The position numbers and the translations under genes are program-made. Below the pieces are notes generated by a model, which had not been told where the DNA came from, ran no database searches, and was given only the letters and a program-made list of their open reading frames with translations. A DNA stretch of 64,000 nucleotides from Anaeramoeba flamelloides (taxonomy: Eukaryota > Metamonada > Anaeramoebidae): the NCBI GenBank assembly GCA_027625915.1, contig JANTQA010000026.1:3162001-3226000 (forward strand), read 5' to 3'. This document shows, piece by piece, positions 58,835-64,000 of this stretch. Each line of letters opens with the position of its first letter. The stretch's first letter is position 1.

Positions 58835-60675
58835 TTAAAATTTTTTTTCTTTTAATTCATTTATATTTTTATCTATAAATTGAATGTCACTGAGAGTCTT
58901 TTGTTTTATGATATTAAATAATAGTGACTTTTTTTTTTCAAGTTTTTTATAATTCCCAACTAACGCACATAAAATGGTGCGTGCTACAAAATTTTCATAA
59001 AGATAAAATTTTTTTTTTGGGACATACTTTGATAAAGTTGAATTAAAAGATTCAACGATTGAAGTTTGTTTAGCTTGCAAAAAGTTTTTTATTTTTTTTT
59101 TAATATTATTTTCATAAATTGTATCCAAAACCTCAGTACATAGAGAAAAATCTGGTCCTTTTAAAATTGTTCTTTGAGTATATTTTTTTCTGCAACATTT
59201 TGAATTTGGAAAATATTTTTTGCAAATTTCGTGTTTTCCATTGTAATGATTAGCAAAATTCTTCCAAAGAATTTTAAAATCTTCTTCGCTTTTAGCAGTA
59301 ATACAGCAAATTTTGAAATGTTTATTGATTTTATTTTCGAAAATTTGCAAATTTTTATAGACATAAAAATATTTTGTGTTTTTGTGAAGGTTTTTTATAT
59401 TTTTTTCTTCTTTTGTTAATAATCTTCGGGTAGAACAAATTTGTTTCCATTTTGTTTTTATTTTGGTCGATTTATGACCAATACAATTAAAAATATTAAT
59501 TTCTGGGCGATTTTTGTTGATTCGGCTGATTAATGATAAGTTTTCATCACAAATTAGATAATTAATTGTTTTACCGAAAAGAGGAGGTTTTTCCAAGATT
59601 TTAAAAAAGGCTTGTGTTTCTAAATTACCTTTATTTGGACATTTATCTGTGATTTTTAAAGTAAACAAATCAATTACTAGATTTGTTTTTTCTTGAATAA
59701 TAACTTCAGAAACATACAGTCAGTTTCACTTTTAAGGCACAAACTTTCAACGAAATTTAAGGCACAAAAAAAATCTCAAATTAAGGCACAAAATTCAAAT
59801 TCTAGTAAAATAAATTGTAAAAAAAAAAAAAATTCCAAATTTTGTGCCTTAATTAGAGATTTTTTTGTGCCTTAAATTTCGTTGAAAGTTTGTGCCTTAA
59901 AAGTGAAACTGACTGTATTTAGAAGGGCCTTTTTTCTTTTGAGGTCTAGAAAATCGACAATCTGCAAGTATATTATAAGAATCTTGATTAAATAATTCCT
60001 TTTGGTGGGGTTTCCATAATGATTTTATGATTGGAAATATATATTTTTGTTCGATTTTATAAAAAAGATTTGGGTGAATTAATTTATGCTCTCCTAACAT
60101 TTGTGAAAATAATTCTACAAACTGTGAATGCCCAATACCAGAAAATAAGAGTTCACAGATTAATTTTACATCTTCTTTTAGAATTAAAGCATCACATACA
60201 CTATCACTTGTTTGCAAAATAATTCTTTTTTGATTTTTTTGAACAAAAAATTGAGTATAATGCTTTTTTTGAGTTTGATAAATTTTCCATTTGGATTGTT
60301 GTAAATAAAATAAGGTTTCTTTAGGTATTAATAAATATTGAGTTGAATATGAGATAGGAACAAAAAGATGTTCCAATTTTTGTTTTTCTTTATTTTTGGT
60401 ATATATTTCATTACAATAAATAGTTCTTGTTTTATATTAATTTGATTCAATGATTTTTTTTCAATCTAAAAATTAATTAGACTTTTCAAAGCGATACTAT
60501 TGTTCTTGAAATTAAATTCATTTTTAAAATCCAAAAATTTCTGAAATGATTCAGTGGTGATAGTAATTTTTGATTTATCGTTCATATATTTTTTCTTTGA
60601 AAATTTTAAATTTGAAGATTTCATAAAAATTAAAAAATGAAAAATATCTCGTACACGATCTGCTTTTATACTCAT
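58835..60675 (-). pseudogene. DDE transposase of a DNA transposon (Kolobok/Mutator-like), interrupted
   Basis: Two long frames, 60436-59918 and 59716-58835, are separated by a MITE. They read as one protein apart from that insertion. Motifs: ILADCRFSRPQ (candidate first Asp, ~59960), YLICDENLS (second Asp, ~59548; ~71 codons later without the MITE), then HYNGKHEIC...CC and TSIVESFNSTLSKYVPKK (Glu, ~59053; ~165 codons on). The Glu box followed by Y-x-PKK and a terminal RTILCALVGN pattern recalls Kolobok and related Mutator-like transposases. The long frame has no ATG. A 69-residue frame with ATG at 60675 precedes it in another phase, so the 5' part is spliced or damaged. No terminal repeats were found around it. 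Confidence 0.75.
59715..59917. mobile_element. Palindromic MITE, CAGTCAGT family, inserted in transposase gene
   Basis: 203 bp with TA on both sides. Left TACAGTCAGTTTCACTTTTA, right TAAAAGTGAAACTGACTGTA. If the element and one TA are set aside, the transposase frame runs through without shift (PSK-Y-VSEVIIQ), so the TA is a true target duplication. The insertion is younger than the host transposon. Confidence 0.95.
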
Positions 60676-60822
60676 AGTAGTGCTTTAATAATAAAAAATT
60701 CGAAAAAAAATTTTTTTTTGACAGATAAAGAGGTAAACGGAATATAATTTGTTGTAAATAAAAAACGGAACAATATCTGCATGATGCTTTACAAAAAGGA
60801 TTTTACAAATCATGTACAATTT

Positions 60823-61195
60823 CACTAGGGTGAATATGAATGTTGTAAAAAATAGAGTTTTTTTGATTTTCTCAAAAAATTGTGAGTTTCACACTGTAAC
60901 CAAAGTTTAGGAAATAGAGATTTAGAAATGAGATTATATAAATAAGCAAAAAAGTATTTTAGACCAAAAACCGCCTCGAAATTACAGATGTTTTGTTTCC
61001 AAAAAAAAATTTGTTTTCAAAACAAAACATCTGTAATTTTGAGGCGGTTTTTGATTTAGAATCATTATTAACTTAAAATTTTAACCCGGTATAGATATAT
61101 CCATAATCAAAACTTAGGTAACGGTGTGAAAATCACAATTTTTTGAGAAAATCAAAAAAACTCTATTTTTTACAACATTCATATTTACACTTGTG
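60823..61195. repeat. Large palindrome (~0.37 kb)
   Basis: Arms at about 60823-61002 and 61018-61195 with almost no loop. Paired blocks include GAATATGAATGTTGTAAAAA with its mirror at 61165-61186, and ACCGCCTCGAAATTACAGAT with ATCTGTAATTTTGAGGCGGT. A mid-arm portion (60905-60960 against 61060-61115) is more diverged. It lies 150 bp upstream of the transposase 5' end. No second copy in the window and no clear target duplication. Confidence 0.82.
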
Positions 61196-61884
61196 TTGTT
61201 CATCATCAGTGTTGTCTTGTTTAAATATTATTTTCCGAAATAACTGTTGTTTTCCAACTTTTTTGATATGGTTTTATTTTTGAAAGTACTCTTGAAAATA
61301 AAGCCACAATGGTTCCCCTATGAATTAAAACATTGGTGAATTAGACTGTTTCTATCGTAAGATTTATAGAAATAAAAAATTTCGAAATTTTCGGGAAATG
61401 TATTTTTTTCTGATCAAATTTCGAATTATAAAATGGGTATTTTTTTCACGAAATTTTGCCGAAAAAAAGTGGGGCGATTATTTTTTCAAAAATCAAAAAT
61501 TTAATTGTCAAACTTACACTTATTTGAAAAAATAAAATTGAAAAAAAAAAGTTAAACAAAACATCTTTCTTTAATAAATCATCTTTAATAATTGACTTTA
61601 TTCGTAATAGAACCAAAATTACAGAACTCCAAATTCTGGGGATCTTATATTTATTGTTGTTAGAATAACCAACGATTTTTCAAAGTCTCTAGTCAAGAAA
61701 AATGCTATGTTTTTTTTTTGGGGGGTAAAATTTTTAAATGGATGTCACAATAAATTTTACTTAAATTCAATTTTATGATATTTTTTGAATATATAACAAC
61801 CAATATTTTTGAAAACACACTCTTCTCATATAAAAAAACTCGTATACAGAAAAAAAATAACGGGTGATAAATATTCCATATCCG
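61196..61884. other. A/T-rich stretch, nothing recognised
   Basis: Between the palindrome and the hairpin-module zone. No gene, element or repeat is supported. An 8-T/6-G run lies at 61711-61726. Confidence 0.5.
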
Positions 61885-62007
61885 AGAGTGCCACCAAGTG
61901 CCTAGCTTTTTTTTAATTTAAGAAATTAAAAGACAATTTTTGAATTTCTCTTCTTATTTCTCAAATTAAAATAAAGCTAACGGCTGTTTTCTAGAATTAA
62001 AAAGAAT

Positions 62008-62208
62008 TACAGTCAGTTTCACTTTTAAGGCACAAACTTTCAACGAAATTTAAGGCACAAAAAAAATCTCAAATTAAAGCACAAAATTCAGCTTCTAGTA
62101 AAATAAATTGTAAAAATTAAAATTCCAAATTTTGTGCTTTAATTTGAGATTTTTTTTGTGCCTTAAATTTCGTAGAAAGTTTGTGCCTTAAAAGTGAAAC
62201 TGACTGTA
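62008..62208. mobile_element. Palindromic MITE, CAGTCAGT family
   Basis: 201 bp with terminal TA. Left TACAGTCAGTTTCACTTTTA, right TAAAAGTGAAACTGACTGTA. It splits a hairpin module: TTCTAGAATTAAAAAGAAT lies to its left, and AGTAAAATCATAGATTTT then ATTCTTTTAAATTC to its right, the two halves of the CCAGAATTC-type module. Confidence 0.93.
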
Positions 62209-62637
62209 AGTAAAATCATAGATTTTGTATATTCTTTTAAATTCAAAAAAATCCAACAAAAGTGTACGTAGAGTACCGTAGAGTGCATAGCTTTTCCAGA
62301 ATTCAAAAGAATGGAGAAAAATCAAAGATTTTACTCAATTCTTTTGAATTCTGGAAAAGCTAATGGCAGCTTTTGTTACTTTTTGAAATAAAGAGAAAAT
62401 GTCTTAAAATTTTTGTTTTATTTATAAAAAAAAAATAACTTACAAAAGTTTCCGTCAAGAGCTGAAGATTTCCTAGCTTTTTTTTTAATTTAAGAATGGA
62501 CTGAAAATTTCAGAAATTTTCGATTTATTTCTTAAATTAAAAAAAAAACAATGGCACTTTTCTTGAGGTTTTCTGTTTTAGTTGTTAATTGTTCTAGGTT
62601 TTATTGGGGTTTTCTATTTTATTTCAAAGAAGTGTTC

Positions 62638-62838
62638 TACAGCCAGTTCCACTTTTAAGGTCCAGACTTTCAAAGAAATTTAAGGCACAATAAAAAGTTC
62701 AAATTAAGGCACAAAATTCAGATTCTAGTAAAGTAAATTGTAGAAAAAAAAAATTACAAATTTTTTCACTTAATTAGAGATTTTTTTGTGCCTTAAATTT
62801 CGTTGAAAGTTTGTGCCTTAAAAGTGAAACTGACTGTA
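62638..62838. mobile_element. Palindromic MITE, CAGTCAGT family
   Basis: 201 bp with terminal TA. Left TACAGCCAGTTCCACTTTTA, right TAAAAGTGAAACTGACTGTA. The left arm has more changes than the right. Flanks are module sequence: TTCTATTTTATTTCAAAG on the left, AAATTTTCTATTTATTTCGA on the right. Confidence 0.92.
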
Positions 62839-63455
62839 AAATTTTCTATTTATTTCGAAAGTAAAAAAAAAACCCGGCGAAAATTAATTGACTTTCTAAA
62901 TAAATAGAAAAATCAAAAAAACCTAACGAAAAGCTATCGATTTTCCAAATAAAATAGAAAACCTCAAAAGATCCTAACGAAAATCTATTTATTTTCCAAA
63001 TAAACAGGAAAATCAAGAAAAGCTAAAGGTTGTTTTTCAGAATTCAAAAAAATGGAGAAAAATCAAAGATTTTACTCAATTCTTTTAAATTCTGGAAAGG
63101 CTAATATTGTTTTTATTTCACTTTTTGTAATAAACCAAAAATTTATTTACTTGTCTGTTTATTTCAAAAAGTAAAAAAAAAAAAACAAATGGAGGTGTTC
63201 TAGTTTTTTTTCTACTTTTTGAAATAAACGGAAAATTTATAGAAATTTTCTGTTTATTTCAAAAAATAAAAAAAACCTCATCGGAAAATCAAAAAAAAAA
63301 ATAGTTTTTTTCAATTTATATCAATAAATAATTCTATAATCCTCAAAATAATTGGTTTACAATTAAGAAGATATAAATTAAAATTAAAATACTTTTATAA
63401 TATATTATTATAACCCCTTAACTGTGAAAAAAAAAAAAATATTCTAATTTTGTAC

Positions 63456-63657
63456 TACAGTCAGTTTCGTTTTTAAGGCACAAACTTTCTACGAAATTTA
63501 AGGCACAAAAAAAATCTCAAATTAAAGCACATGATTTCAAATTCTAGTAAAATAATTTGTGACTATTAAAATTCTAAAAAATTGTGCTTTAATTTGAGAT
63601 TTTTTTGTGCCTTAAATTTCGTTAAAAGTTTGTGCCTTAAATGTGAAACTGACTGTA
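63456..63657. mobile_element. Palindromic MITE, CAGTCAGT family
   Basis: 202 bp with terminal TA. Left TACAGTCAGTTTCGTTTTTA, right TTAAATGTGAAACTGACTGT then A. Arms are near-perfect, with a short A/T centre. Lies just beyond the hairpin-module zone. Confidence 0.92.
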
Positions 63658-64000
63658 TTAAATTTGAAAAAAATATTAATCGAACCTTGAAAATTGGATT
63701 TTCCAACTTTAATTGTAAAATATATCAAAAAATAATCTTTGGTCATAGATCTTATCTTACCCAATAGTAATTTTTATAAGTGAGGTTATCAAAAAGTAAA
63801 AAATAAGCAAAAAAAAAAATTTTTTTTAATAAATTTTTTTAGGATGGTTGAGCAAAACTGATCAAAACCAACTAAATGTTTTGAAGATAATAAGAATCCA
63901 AATAGAGATTAAAGCCTTTTAAGAAGTATATTATCTAAATTGTATTTTCTTCAGTTAATTCAATTTTATCAAGATAATCAAAGAGGAATGTCTTAAAAAC
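63658..64000. other. Right edge of window, nothing recognised
   Basis: A/T-rich, no supported feature. Confidence 0.5.

Larger units (their letters stand above)
61885..63275. repeat. Array of A/T hairpin modules
   Basis: A chain of short palindromes with linkers such as TAGCTTTT, GCTAACGG and CCTAACG. One type pairs TTTAATTTAAGAAAT-like with ATTTCTTAAATTAAA-like arms (61903-61976, 62474-62555). A second pairs TAGCTTTTCCAGAATTCAAA with its mirror: 62288-62362, a perfect 25-bp stem, and 63033-63103. A third pairs CTTTTTGAAATAAAC with GTTTATTTCAAAAAG: ~62374-62440, 63117-63174 and 63213-63272. 62877-63030 is three direct units of ~52 bp (GAAAATCTATTTATTTTCCA type). Two CAGTCAGT MITEs interrupt the array. 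Same modules at 0.4-0.93 kb and 44.2 kb. No protein is encoded. Confidence 0.75.

Noticed and set aside
60823-61195. The palindrome as the terminal repeat of the adjacent transposase element
   Set aside because: No matching sequence on the other side of the transposase gene; both arms lie on one side.
1-64000. CRISPR arrays, bacterial operons or rRNA genes
   Set aside because: No regular short direct repeats with spacers, no ribosomal RNA cores, and introns show the DNA is eukaryotic.

Overview
This is eukaryotic DNA, very AT-rich by eye, with long homopolymer runs. Genes are split by short GT-AG introns and use the standard code. The gene repertoire is a VWA/alpha-kinase protein, a beta-propeller/FN3 receptor kinase, an ankyrin-RasGEF fusion, a Stealth-type phosphotransferase and Lys/Glu-rich proteins. 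That style points to a free-living amoeboid protist. Anaeramoeba (Metamonada) is my best guess, from gene style rather than from any marker gene.

Layout. 1-1.0 kb holds chained A/T hairpin modules. 1.6-3.8 kb carries a minus-strand VWA/alpha-kinase gene that looks catalytically dead. 7.6-16.1 kb is one minus-strand receptor-kinase gene whose two exons are separated by a 3.8-kb intron. 17.9-24.7 kb is a full-length but decayed APE-type LINE with a perfect 16-bp target-site duplication. 25.9-32.2 kb is a plus-strand five-exon ankyrin-RasGEF gene with a 2.7-kb intron. 37.3-38.2 kb is an SGNH/GDSL hydrolase. 41.2-43.1 kb is a four-exon type A DnaJ (Ydj1/DNAJA-like) with a CaaX tail. 50.3-51.6 kb is a secreted, probably GPI-anchored protein with two DUF1566 domains. 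56.0-57.6 kb is a Stealth-family type II membrane protein. 58.8-60.7 kb is a decayed DNA transposon with a DDE transposase. 61.9-63.3 kb is a second zone of hairpin modules.

The host genes do not form an operon or one pathway. They cover signalling (receptor kinase, RasGEF, VWA/alpha-kinase), protein folding (DnaJ), cell surface (DUF1566), glycan or phosphate transfer (Stealth) and lipid or ester hydrolysis (SGNH). The deserts between them, up to 7 kb, and the two giant introns hold most of the unexplained structure. I see at least five families of short inverted-repeat elements, six full copies of one palindromic TA-flanked MITE, two copies of a ~0.47-kb TIR element, a CACTA-like element and several large foldbacks. 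Three of the MITE copies sit inside other repeats: one in the transposase gene and two in the hairpin zone.

All coordinates for splice sites, terminal repeats and domain limits were worked out by hand. No similarity search, structure prediction or RNA evidence was available.
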